NCBI GenBank assembly: GCA_025055455.1
Contig: JANWXD010000005.1
Span: forward strand, 62,001-126,000
Source: Bryobacteraceae bacterium
Lineage (GTDB): Bacteria; Acidobacteriota; Terriglobia; Bryobacterales; Bryobacteraceae
Direction: 5' to 3'
Length of the DNA stretch: 64,000 nucleotides
Positions 48,506 through 57,548 of the stretch are shown here, piece by piece; within the stretch, counting starts at the first letter, position 1; each line of letters opens with the position of its first letter. The position numbers were made by a program, and so were the translations under genes. The notes beneath the pieces are model-generated. The model searched no databases, was not told where the DNA came from, and worked only from the letters and a program-made list of their open reading frames with translations.

Positions 48506-49003
48506 CTAGATGCCGGAAACCTGCACCGCCAGGCTCCGCGTCCGGGGCCCATCGAATTCCGCAAAGATGATGCTTTGCCACGTGCCGAGCAGCACGGCGG
48601 CGTTGCGCACCTGGAGAGACAAGCTCTGCCCAAGCAGCACGCCTCGCAGATGGGCGTCCGCGTTGCCCCGTTCGCAGTCGGAGTAGGCCGGATCATTGTG
48701 CCGCCAATTGTGATCGCGCGCCACTGTCTGCCCCAAGAACGTCTTGATGTCCTCGATTAGCGCGTCTTGCCATTCGTTGAGGAACAGCGCCGTCGTCGTG
48801 TGCAGCGATTGCAAGTGCACGATGCCTTCGCGGATCCCGCTCTTGCGGACAATTTCGTTGACGCGGTCGGTGATGTTGATGAGCTGGGTTCGCTCCGTGG
48901 TCACCCAGTCGAGGATACGGCTGAAGACCTTGTAGGCGCCCTGGCGGGCCGAGGAAGGCGGCGCCCCCGGCTCCGCAGTTTGGACCTTGGCGGTTGGCAT
49001 CAA
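48506..49003 (-). CDS. YjbQ/UPF0047 family protein
   Basis: EGIVHLQSLHTTTALFLNEWQDALIEDI; LGTWQSIIFAEFDGPRTRSLAVQV. Confidence 0.92.
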   Translation of the reverse strand: MMPTAKVQTAEPGAPPSSARQGAYKVFSRILDWVTTERTQLINITDRVNEIVRKSGIREGIVHLQSLHTTTALFLNEWQDALIEDIKTFLGQTVARDHNWRHNDPAYSDCERGNADAHLRGVLLGQSLSLQVRNAAVLLGTWQSIIFAEFDGPRTRSLAVQVSGI

Positions 49004-49012
49004 AGCTCTCCC

Positions 49013-50299
49013 TCAGGAACGGCTTGCCACTTGGGAACCGAAAACTTCGGCGGAACTCTCAATTATATCGTGGGATTTCGTGCCTCCGCCCCAGCGGGCC
49101 GCCACATAAGCATTCAAGATGCCGATGAACTCCGAGACGATGCCCTCTCCGCGCAGCGTGGTCAGCAAGCGCCCGTCCACGTAGACCGGCGCTTTGGGCT
49201 CCTCGAAGGTTCCTGGCAAAGAAATGCCGATGTCGGCATGCTTGGACTCGCCCGGACCGTTGACGATGCAGCCCATCACCGCCACCTTCAGCTCCTCGAC
49301 GCCGGGATAGCGTTCCTTCCAGACGGGCATCTGCTCCCGCAAGTACGTCTGGATCCGGTCGGCCATCTCCTGGAAAAACGTGCTCGTGGTGCGGCCGCAA
49401 CCCGGACACGCGCTCACCTGAGGACTGAAGCTTCGTAGCCCCAGCGACTGGAGGATCTGCTGGCAAACGAGCACTTCCTCGGTCCGGTCCCCGTTTGGCG
49501 GCGGCGTCAGCGAGGCGCGGATGGTATCCCCGATGCCCTCCTGCAGCAACACAGCGAGCGCTGCCGTGGTGGCCACGATGCCCTTGGTGCCCAAGCCGGC
49601 TTCCGTCAGCCCCAGGTGCAGCGGGTAGTCGCATTCGGCAGCGAGCATGCGGTAGACCTCGATCAAGTCCTGCACGGCGCTGACCTTCGCGCTGAGCACG
49701 ATGCGGTCGTGGGGCAGGCCGTAGCGTTCGGCCGCTTCCGCCGAACGCAGGGCGCTTTCCACCATGGCGCGCAGCGTGACGGCGCGGGCGTCGAGCGGTT
49801 CCGGCCGGCGGGCGTTCTCGTCCATCAAACGAGTTAGCAACACTTGATCGAGCGAGCCCCAGTTCACTCCGATGCGCACCGGCTTACCGTACTCGAGAGC
49901 CGCCTCGATCATGGTGCGGAAGTTGTCGTCATGCCGCTTGCCGATGTTCACGTTGCCCGGATTGATGCGGTACTTGGCCAAGGCGCGGGCGCAGTCCGGG
50001 TATTTTTTCAGCAGGATGTGGCCGTTGTAGTGGAAGTCGCCTACCAGCGGCACGCGCACCCCCGCTCGTTCCAGTCCTTCGGCGATGCGCGGCACGGCGG
50101 CAGCCGCCGCCTCGGTGTTGACCGTCACGCGGACCAGCTCCGAGCCCGCGCGGGCCAGCGCGGCGGCTTGGGCCACGGTGGCCCCCACGTCGGCGGTGTC
50201 GGTGTTGGTCATGGACTGCACCACGATCGGATGCCCGAAGCCGATCTTGACGCCACCGACGTCGCACACCACCGTGCGCCGGCGCGGAGCTGCTGCCAT
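49013..50299 (-). CDS. ispG: 4-hydroxy-3-methylbut-2-enyl diphosphate synthase IspG (start revised from 50377)
   Basis: [64 protein letters not shown] before ATG. Confidence 0.97.
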   Translation of the reverse strand: MAAAPRRRTVVCDVGGVKIGFGHPIVVQSMTNTDTADVGATVAQAAALARAGSELVRVTVNTEAAAAAVPRIAEGLERAGVRVPLVGDFHYNGHILLKKYPDCARALAKYRINPGNVNIGKRHDDNFRTMIEAALEYGKPVRIGVNWGSLDQVLLTRLMDENARRPEPLDARAVTLRAMVESALRSAEAAERYGLPHDRIVLSAKVSAVQDLIEVYRMLAAECDYPLHLGLTEAGLGTKGIVATTAALAVLLQEGIGDTIRASLTPPPNGDRTEEVLVCQQILQSLGLRSFSPQVSACPGCGRTTSTFFQEMADRIQTYLREQMPVWKERYPGVEELKVAVMGCIVNGPGESKHADIGISLPGTFEEPKAPVYVDGRLLTTLRGEGIVSEFIGILNAYVAARWGGGTKSHDIIESSAEVFGSQVASRS

Positions 50300-50384
50300 T
50301 ACCCCTCCTGCTAAATGTCCCATTCTACCGGCTTTTCCGGTACCGTTTTTCGCAATACGCCCCGAGGGGGCCTTCATGAGCTGA

Positions 50385-50762
50385 ACCCCATGTCTGCTGG
50401 TCGCAGGATGTCACGCCGGGGACGCCGATCGGTGCAACTGGCCCAACGTACTTCGAGCCGCCCAAAAGCTTGCCGCCGTCCACATCCTGCCGGGGCATGG
50501 AGGCGCGGGCGGCCGCGAAATCCTGGACGGCCAGATCCGCTTCTTTCAGGAGCTCATGGCCGCCGTGCGCAAGGCCGTCAACGAAGGCCGCAAGCTCGAG
50601 GATCTGGTTACCCTCAAGGAAGGGCGCCCCGTGGCCACGAGCGTGCAGCTTTCCGAGAGCGTGCGCAACTGGGTGGGCAATTCCTTGCCCGCGCAAGTGC
50701 GGGATGCCTACGAAGAGATCACCCAAGGCAAGCCCCACGGGGAGATTCTGGGCGGCAAGTAG
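50385..50762 (+). pseudogene. C-terminal remnant of an MBL-fold metallo-hydrolase
   Basis: In-frame HAGDADRCNWPNVLRAAQKLAAVHILPGHGGAGGREILDGQIRFFQELMAAVRKAVNEGRKLEDLV...AYEEITQGKPHGEI; in-frame TGA upstream and no HxHxDH region. Confidence 0.65.
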
Positions 50763-50768
50763 GCGCCC

Positions 50769-53195
50769 TCAGGCCGCCGGGGCCGGCTCCAGCTTCCGGG
50801 CGAAGCGGCACTCACTGTTCGGGCAGCGGAGCTCCGGACCGCCCTTGAGCCATCTCTCGACCAGGTAAGGGCTGCCGCACTCCGGGCAGGCTTCCGACAC
50901 CGGCTTGACCCAGGAAACGAAGCCACACTCAGGGTAGCGGCTGCACCCGTAGAAAGTCTTGCCGCGTTTGGAGCGGCGCTCGACCAGTTCGCCCGCCCCG
51001 CAAACCGGACACTTCATGCCGATCGTCTTCTGCTTGACGTACTTGCACTTGGGATAGTTGCTGCACGCCGTGAACTCGCCGTAGCGGCCATGCTTGATCA
51101 CGAGGTTGCTGCCGCACTGCGGGCACGGTTCCTCCAGCGGAATGTCGGGCTTTTTCTCGGCGACCCCGATCCGCTTGGTGGTCTTGCAATCCGGATACCC
51201 GGAGCAGGCGTAGAACTGCCCGAAGCGGCCTTTCTTCAGGACCATCGGCCGCCCGCAATTGGGGCAGTATTCTTCGTTTTCCTGTTCGCTCAAATCCACC
51301 TTGTCGAGGTCCGGTAAGGCCACACCCACTTCGCGGGTGTTGGTGCATTCCGGATACCCCGTGCAGGCCAGGAAACTGCCGTGGCGTCCCCATTTGATGA
51401 CCATGGGCCGGCCGCACTTCTCACAGGTGAGCTCGGTCGGCTTCTCCATGCGCTTGAGGTCGGTCATATTGCGGGCGGCGCGCTCCAGGTCCGCGCTGAA
51501 TTTCTCGTAGAACTCGGCCATGGCTTGGCGCCAGTCGCGCTTGCCCTCCTCGATGTCGTCGAGCTCTTCCTCCAGTCGCGCCGTATAGCGCACGTCGAAG
51601 ATGTCGTCGAAGTGCTGGATGAGCAGGTCGGCAACCACCATGCCCAGTTCGGTGGGCACGAAACGGCCGTTCTGTTTGCGCACGTAGTCCCGCTCCTGAA
51701 TAGTGGACAGGATCGAGGCGTAGGTCGAGGGCCGGCCCACGCCGTCGGCCTCCAGCTCCTTGACCAGGGTGGCTTCGGTGTAGCGAGGCGGCGGTTCGGT
51801 GAAGTGCTGCTGCGGCTCGAGGGAGCGGAACCTCAACGTTTCGCCCTCGCGCACCGGCGGCAGCTTGTGCTTGAGCTCCTCGTCTTCTTCGTCCTTCTGG
51901 TCTTTGCCCTCTTCGTACACCGCCAGGTAGCCGTCGAACTTCTGCACGCTGCCGGTTTCGCGGAACAGGTATTCGGCGCCGTCCTGACCGCGCGCCACGA
52001 TGTCCAGGGTCGTCTGGTCGAACAGCGCCGGCGTCATTTGCGAAGCGACGAAGCGCATCCAGATGAGGCGGTAGAGCTTGAGCTCGTCCTCGGAAAGATA
52101 CTTGGCCACCGATTCCGGGGTGCGCAGCACCGAGGTGGGTCGGATGGCCTCGTGGGCGTCCTGGGCGTCCTTCTTGCTCTTGTACACGTTCGGCTCGGGT
52201 GGCAAGTACGGTTGGCCGAAACGCTCGGCGATCAGCTGGCGGACTTCGGCGACGGCCTCGTCGGAGACGCGCGTCGAGTCCGTCCGCATGTACGTGATCA
52301 AGCCCACGGCACCTTCCGCGCCCAGCTCCACGCCCTCGTATAGGCGCTGGGCCAGCATCATGGTGCGCTTCACACTGAAGCGCAGTTTGCGTGCCGCCTC
52401 CTGCTGCAAGGTCGACGTGATGAAGGGCGGCACCGGGTTGCGCTTTTTCTCGCGGGTGGTGACCGACTGGACGACGTACTCGGCGCCCTCGAGTTGGCGG
52501 ACGAGGTTGTCGGCCGCCGCCTGATCCGGGATCTCGACATTCTCGCCGTTGCGCTTGATGAGGCGCGCCACAATCAGCGGTGGCTTCTTGGCCGCCAAGT
52601 GCGCGTCGAGCGTCCAGTACTCCTTTTTCTGGAACTGCTGGATTTCTCGCTCGCGCTCGACGATGAGGCGAAGCGCCACCGTCTGAACCCGGCCGGCGGA
52701 AAGGCCGCGACGCACTTTGTCCCACAACAGCGGTGAGATCTGGTAGCCCACTAGCCGGTCCAGCACACGGCGCGCCTGCTGGGCCTCCACCAGATGGCGG
52801 TTCAGGGCTCCCGGCTTCTCGAACGCTTTGCGCACGGCGTTGGCGGTGATTTCGTTGAACATGACCCGATAGATCGGGGGCCCGCCGTTTTTGCGAGTGC
52901 GCAGCTCTTCGGCCAGGTGGGCGCAGATCGCCTCCCCTTCCCGGTCCGGATCCGCCGCAAGGTACACCGCGTCGGCGTCCTTGGCCGCCTTGCGCAGCTC
53001 CTGCACCACTTTCTGCTTGCCCTCAATGATCTGGTAGGTGGGTTCGAAGCCGTTTTCGATGTCCACCGCCAGCTCGTTTTTCGGTAAGTCCTTGATGTGT
53101 CCTAGGGACGCTTTGACGACATACTGCTTGCCCAGGTATTTGCTGATGGTTTTCGCTTTCGCGGGCGATTCGACGATAACCAGAGATTTTCCCAT
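50769..53195 (-). CDS. topA: DNA topoisomerase I (start revised from 53243)
   Basis: MGKSLVIVESPAKAKTISKYLGKQYVVKASLGHIKDLP, SAGRVQTVALRLIVERE, C-terminal Cys4 zinc-ribbon repeats. Confidence 0.98.
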   Translation of the reverse strand: MGKSLVIVESPAKAKTISKYLGKQYVVKASLGHIKDLPKNELAVDIENGFEPTYQIIEGKQKVVQELRKAAKDADAVYLAADPDREGEAICAHLAEELRTRKNGGPPIYRVMFNEITANAVRKAFEKPGALNRHLVEAQQARRVLDRLVGYQISPLLWDKVRRGLSAGRVQTVALRLIVEREREIQQFQKKEYWTLDAHLAAKKPPLIVARLIKRNGENVEIPDQAAADNLVRQLEGAEYVVQSVTTREKKRNPVPPFITSTLQQEAARKLRFSVKRTMMLAQRLYEGVELGAEGAVGLITYMRTDSTRVSDEAVAEVRQLIAERFGQPYLPPEPNVYKSKKDAQDAHEAIRPTSVLRTPESVAKYLSEDELKLYRLIWMRFVASQMTPALFDQTTLDIVARGQDGAEYLFRETGSVQKFDGYLAVYEEGKDQKDEEDEELKHKLPPVREGETLRFRSLEPQQHFTEPPPRYTEATLVKELEADGVGRPSTYASILSTIQERDYVRKQNGRFVPTELGMVVADLLIQHFDDIFDVRYTARLEEELDDIEEGKRDWRQAMAEFYEKFSADLERAARNMTDLKRMEKPTELTCEKCGRPMVIKWGRHGSFLACTGYPECTNTREVGVALPDLDKVDLSEQENEEYCPNCGRPMVLKKGRFGQFYACSGYPDCKTTKRIGVAEKKPDIPLEEPCPQCGSNLVIKHGRYGEFTACSNYPKCKYVKQKTIGMKCPVCGAGELVERRSKRGKTFYGCSRYPECGFVSWVKPVSEACPECGSPYLVERWLKGGPELRCPNSECRFARKLEPAPAA

Positions 53196-53236
53196 AGGGA
53201 TTCGACGGGCGGCTCCGAGATCCGCCCATGCAGTTG

Positions 53237-54415
53237 CTACCACACTTTAACAAAGTTTCTGCCGGGAAGTTGTTTGATGAACCCCAGCATCTCCAGCTCG
53301 AACAGAGCGGCAATAATTTCCGAGGAGGAGTAGCCTTCCAGGCGCTCCAGCAGCTCGTCCATGTGCACCGCCTGGTCCACGTGAAGCTGGTCCAAGATCT
53401 TGCGGCCCAGCAGCGAGGCGGGCCCAAAGGGCACAGACGATTGTACGCCCGCTCCGGTTCCGTTTCGCTCGGGCGCGCCATCCGCCCCGAGGCGCTCGCG
53501 ACTGGCGTCGGCAAGCCGCCGGCGGTCCGCCGCCGGAAGCTCCGTAACCACGTCGTTCCAGTCTTGCACCAGCTTGGCGCCCTGTTTGATGAGCAGATTC
53601 GGTCCCCAGCTCATCTTCGAGGTGATGTTACCCGGAACCGCGAAGACCTCGCGCCCTTGGTCGATCGCCAGCCGGGCCGTAATCGCCGAGCCGCTGTACT
53701 GCGCGCCTTCCACGACCAGCACCCCCGCGCTCATGCCGCTGATGATGCGGTTGCGGATGGGGAAATTCTGCGGGTAGGCCGGCGCTCCCATGGGGAATTC
53801 CGACAAAACGAGCCCCCGCTTGGCAATCTCATCGGCCAGCTTGGCGTTTTCCGCCGGGTAGATGACGTCTACCCCGCAGCCGAACACCGCGATGGTGGCG
53901 CCCCCGGCGCCGAGGGCACCCCGGTGAGCCGCCGTGTCGATGCCGCGAGCCATTCCACTCACGATCGTCAATCCCGCAGTCGCCAGATCCGCCGCCAGCC
54001 GCTCCGTCACCGTCACGCCGTACGGCGTCGGACGCCGCGTGCCCACCACTGCCAGCATCAGGGAACCCAACAGCTCGACCCTGCCCCGGGCGAACAGCAA
54101 GATGGGCGGGTCGAAAATCTCCCGCAGCCGCGGCGGGTAGCGAGGATCGGAAATGGCGACCAAAGCCACGCCCTTAGCCAGCATTTTTTGGTGCTGAAGG
54201 GCTGCGTCCTCGAAGGTGCACCCGCTGGCGATGCTCTGAGCTACGGCGCCCGACACGCCGGCGGCTTCCAATTCCGACCGGGACGCGCGGAAGACCGCTT
54301 GTGGGCTCCCGTAGCGTTCGATGAGTTGCCCTGCCTTCCTGGCACCCAAGCCGGGCACCAAGCGCAGCGCCAGCCAGTGAAGCTCTTCTTCGCGGCTCGG
54401 ATTGGGAGCAAGCAT
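53237..54415 (-). CDS. dprA: DNA-processing protein DprA/Smf (start revised from 54508)
   Basis: AVVGTRRPTPYG, VSGMARGIDTAAHRGAL, YPAENAKLADEIAKRGLVLSEFPMG, C-terminal winged helix. Confidence 0.95.
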   Translation of the reverse strand: MLAPNPSREEELHWLALRLVPGLGARKAGQLIERYGSPQAVFRASRSELEAAGVSGAVAQSIASGCTFEDAALQHQKMLAKGVALVAISDPRYPPRLREIFDPPILLFARGRVELLGSLMLAVVGTRRPTPYGVTVTERLAADLATAGLTIVSGMARGIDTAAHRGALGAGGATIAVFGCGVDVIYPAENAKLADEIAKRGLVLSEFPMGAPAYPQNFPIRNRIISGMSAGVLVVEGAQYSGSAITARLAIDQGREVFAVPGNITSKMSWGPNLLIKQGAKLVQDWNDVVTELPAADRRRLADASRERLGADGAPERNGTGAGVQSSVPFGPASLLGRKILDQLHVDQAVHMDELLERLEGYSSSEIIAALFELEMLGFIKQLPGRNFVKVW

Positions 54416-54680
54416 GGTCGCCTCGTGAGCGCTTGCCCCCCAACCGCCTGCTCTTTCGAATTTATCAGGCGGGCGCGCTCCGGCGCAAGCAGGGCGAGCG
54501 CTTCTCAAGGAAATGGTGCCGGGGGATTTCGGAGGCTCTCAGTGCGAGGCAACCGTCTGTCTCGGCTCCGCAGTGGCCCGAAGGAGAGCGCACCGTCAGG
54601 AGTTTCCAGACTTTGAGCCCCGGCGCTGTCGGCGGAGACCCAGCCCGTGTGCTCGCCCGCCATGGTACAAAAGGAATGCG

Positions 54681-57407
54681 ATGGCTCGGCGAATTCCTGT
54701 GACGGTCCGGCGACGAGTCTCGTGGAGGCCTCTGCTTCTCGTCGCCGCCCTTATCGTTGTTCTCAGCGCCCGGCTCGTGGCCCGGTATGTCATCGAGTAC
54801 CAGTGGTGGAGAGAGTTGAACCAAGTGCCCACCTGGGTGAGCATGCTGTTGTACGGCGTCGCTCCGGTGGCGGCTGCTACCGTACTCGCCTTCCTGGTGC
54901 TGTGGGCGGCGCATGCCCGGGCGCTGAAGTTTGCCGGCACGAGCCTGCGTTACCACCCCCGCTACGCGTTTGTCTCCACCGTGGCGTTGTTCCTAATCGC
55001 CTTGGCGCTGGCTTCGGCCACGATTGACACCTGGACGGTGGTCCTGTACTTTGGCGGTCGGGGCTTGCCGGCCGAAGCCACGCAGTGGCGGGACGCGATC
55101 TTCAACCTCCCGCTGCGGTTTTACCTGTTCGATCTGCCCTTCTATTCGCTGCTCCGCCGGTACGTGCTGGCGCTGGCGGTAGTGGCGGCCCTCGTCTATT
55201 GGGCCGCGGCTCGCGGCTGGCAGATCTACGAGCGCATCCCGGAGTTCCGTGAAATGGGTGAGATCGACCCTCGGCTGTTCCGCCTCGAGGGAGCGCTCGA
55301 ATCGCGCTTCCTGCGCGGTGCTGGCGCCGTGTTCCTGCTGGGACTGGCGGCGCAATTCTTTCTAGGCCGCTACGAGATGCTGGTCCAGGACCACGGGTTC
55401 ATGGTGGGCATGGATTACGTCGCCGAGAAGATTGCCTTGCCGCTGCAGTGGCTCGTCATCGCAGCCTGCGTGGCGGCGGCCGCCGCGGTCTGGATGGGAC
55501 GCTGGAGGCTGGCGCTGGTGCTGCCCGCGGCCTTGGTTCTGCGCCTCGCCCTGCCGCCTGCGGTCAACGCCCTCTACGTGAAGCCCAATGAGATTTCGAT
55601 TCAACGGCCTTACATCCAGACCCATATTCACGCCACACGGAGCGCCTTTGGGCTCGAGCACCGAGCCCGGGAGGTGGAATTCCCGGCCCGTCTGGAAGCC
55701 CGGATCGACGTGGCCAAGCACGCCCCCCTGTTGGACAACGTGCGGTTGTGGGACTGGCGCGCTTTTCACGACACGGTCACGCAGATTCAGGCGCTGCGCC
55801 CCTACTACGTTTTCGCCGATACGGATGTCGACCGCTACGTGATCGACGGCAAGCTGCGGCAGGTGCTGCTAACGCCCCGGGAGTTGGACATCCGCCAATT
55901 GGCCGATGCCCGAGCGCGCTGGATCAACCCTCACTTCATTTACACCCACGGCTACGGCATGGTGATGGCGGAGGCCAACCGCATCACCTCCGACGGGCTG
56001 CCGGTGTTGTTCGTCCAAGACGCGCCGCCGCAGGTAAAAACCAACAGTCTCAAGCTGACCCGGCCGGAGATCTACTACGGCGAGGTCGTGCACGAGCCGG
56101 TCTTTGTCCGCACCGCCCAGGAGGAGTTCAGCTACCCCTCGGGCGCAGACAACGTCTTCACGCGCTATCAGGGCCGCGGCGGTTTCCCCATCGCACCCCT
56201 GTGGCTCCGGGTGGCAGCGGCCATCCGCTACGGCGACTACAACATCTTGTTGACGGGCTACCTGACGCCGGAGAGTCGCATGATGATCCGGCGCAACGTG
56301 CGCCAGCGGCTCGCCACGCTGGCGGGCTTCATTACCTGGGATCCCGACCCATACCTGGTGCTGACCGAGGACGGGCGCTTGGTGTGGACCGTGGACGGCT
56401 ACACCACCTCCAATGCCCATCCCTATTCGGCCAGCATCCGGCTGGGCGCGCTTGGAACGGTCAACTATGTCCGGAACTCCGTCAAGGCCACCGTCGACGC
56501 GTACTCGGGCGAAACGCGGCTGTACATCTTCGATCCCTCGGATCCCATCATCCAGGCTTACCAGCGTATTTTCCCCGAGCTGTTCCTGCCGGCGTCGGCC
56601 ATGCCTCCGGACCTGCGGGCGCACGTGCGCTACCCGGAGACCTACTTCCGGGCCCAGGCGGAAATCTACCGGACCTTCCATATGCTCGATCCGCAGGCCT
56701 TCTACAACAAGGAGGACGTTTGGGACATCGCACGCAACGTCCAAGGGCAGGACACCCGGCCCACGCCCTTGTCACCCACCTACGTCGTGGCCACGTTGCC
56801 CGGGGAAAGCGAGCCCGAGTTTTTGCTGGTGCTGCCCTTCACCCCGCGCAACAAGGACAACATGATCGGTCTGATGGTGGCCCGCTGCGACGGGCCGCAC
56901 CTCGGGGAGTTGCTCTTTCTGCTGCTCTCCAAACAGGAGTTAATTTTCGGCCCGATGCAGATCGAGGCGCGGATCAATCAGGATCAGAACATTTCCAAGG
57001 ACTTGACGCTGTGGAACCAGCAAGGCTCCCAGGTGCTGCGGGGTCAAATCCTCGTGCTGCCGGTCGAGAACACGTTCCTGTACGTCGAACCCATCTACAT
57101 CCAAGCCGCCGAGGCGCGAATGCCACAACTGAAGAAAGTCGTGCTGGCGATGGGCAACCTTCTGATTTACCGGGACACGTACGAGCAGGCTCTCGCGGAG
57201 CTGGCCGGTTTCCGGGAGACCGCTCCGGTGCTGGCGGCGTCCGCTGCGCCCCCTGCGGTCCCCGCCGCTCAAGCGGCGGACCGCGTTGATCCCCTGGAAG
57301 CGGTGCGGCAGCACTTGCGTCGTTACCGGGAGCTTGCGGCCCAGGGCCGTTGGGCGGAGGCCGGCAAGGAGCTGGAAGCCTTGGAGGCCTTGGCGGAACG
57401 GAGGTGA
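54681..57407 (+). CDS. UPF0182 family membrane protein (start revised from 54513)
   Basis: N-terminal TM helices, IQRPYIQTHIHATRSAFGL, YPEDIFRAQ-type region RYPETYFRAQAEIYRTFHM. Confidence 0.93.
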   Translation: MARRIPVTVRRRVSWRPLLLVAALIVVLSARLVARYVIEYQWWRELNQVPTWVSMLLYGVAPVAAATVLAFLVLWAAHARALKFAGTSLRYHPRYAFVSTVALFLIALALASATIDTWTVVLYFGGRGLPAEATQWRDAIFNLPLRFYLFDLPFYSLLRRYVLALAVVAALVYWAAARGWQIYERIPEFREMGEIDPRLFRLEGALESRFLRGAGAVFLLGLAAQFFLGRYEMLVQDHGFMVGMDYVAEKIALPLQWLVIAACVAAAAAVWMGRWRLALVLPAALVLRLALPPAVNALYVKPNEISIQRPYIQTHIHATRSAFGLEHRAREVEFPARLEARIDVAKHAPLLDNVRLWDWRAFHDTVTQIQALRPYYVFADTDVDRYVIDGKLRQVLLTPRELDIRQLADARARWINPHFIYTHGYGMVMAEANRITSDGLPVLFVQDAPPQVKTNSLKLTRPEIYYGEVVHEPVFVRTAQEEFSYPSGADNVFTRYQGRGGFPIAPLWLRVAAAIRYGDYNILLTGYLTPESRMMIRRNVRQRLATLAGFITWDPDPYLVLTEDGRLVWTVDGYTTSNAHPYSASIRLGALGTVNYVRNSVKATVDAYSGETRLYIFDPSDPIIQAYQRIFPELFLPASAMPPDLRAHVRYPETYFRAQAEIYRTFHMLDPQAFYNKEDVWDIARNVQGQDTRPTPLSPTYVVATLPGESEPEFLLVLPFTPRNKDNMIGLMVARCDGPHLGELLFLLLSKQELIFGPMQIEARINQDQNISKDLTLWNQQGSQVLRGQILVLPVENTFLYVEPIYIQAAEARMPQLKKVVLAMGNLLIYRDTYEQALAELAGFRETAPVLAASAAPPAVPAAQAADRVDPLEAVRQHLRRYRELAAQGRWAEAGKELEALEALAERR

Positions 57408-57411
57408 CCGC

Positions 57412-57546
57412 ATGGACAGGCCGCGGCATCCTCAAGTGATTCGGACCTGGAAGCTGGGCCGCCCGGCGCGACCCAAGCCCGAGCGAAACGCAACCCGCAC
57501 GGCGAAGCCGCCGCGAAAGTGGAAACCCTCAGCTCCACCCGTCTAA
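57412..57546 (+). CDS. Small very basic 44-aa ORF
   Basis: MDRPRHPQVIRTWKLGRPARPKPERNATRTAKPPRKWKPSAPPV; GGAGGTGA at 57400-57407 gives 7-nt spacing from GGAGG to ATG. Confidence 0.55.
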   Translation: MDRPRHPQVIRTWKLGRPARPKPERNATRTAKPPRKWKPSAPPV

Positions 57547-57548
57547 GC

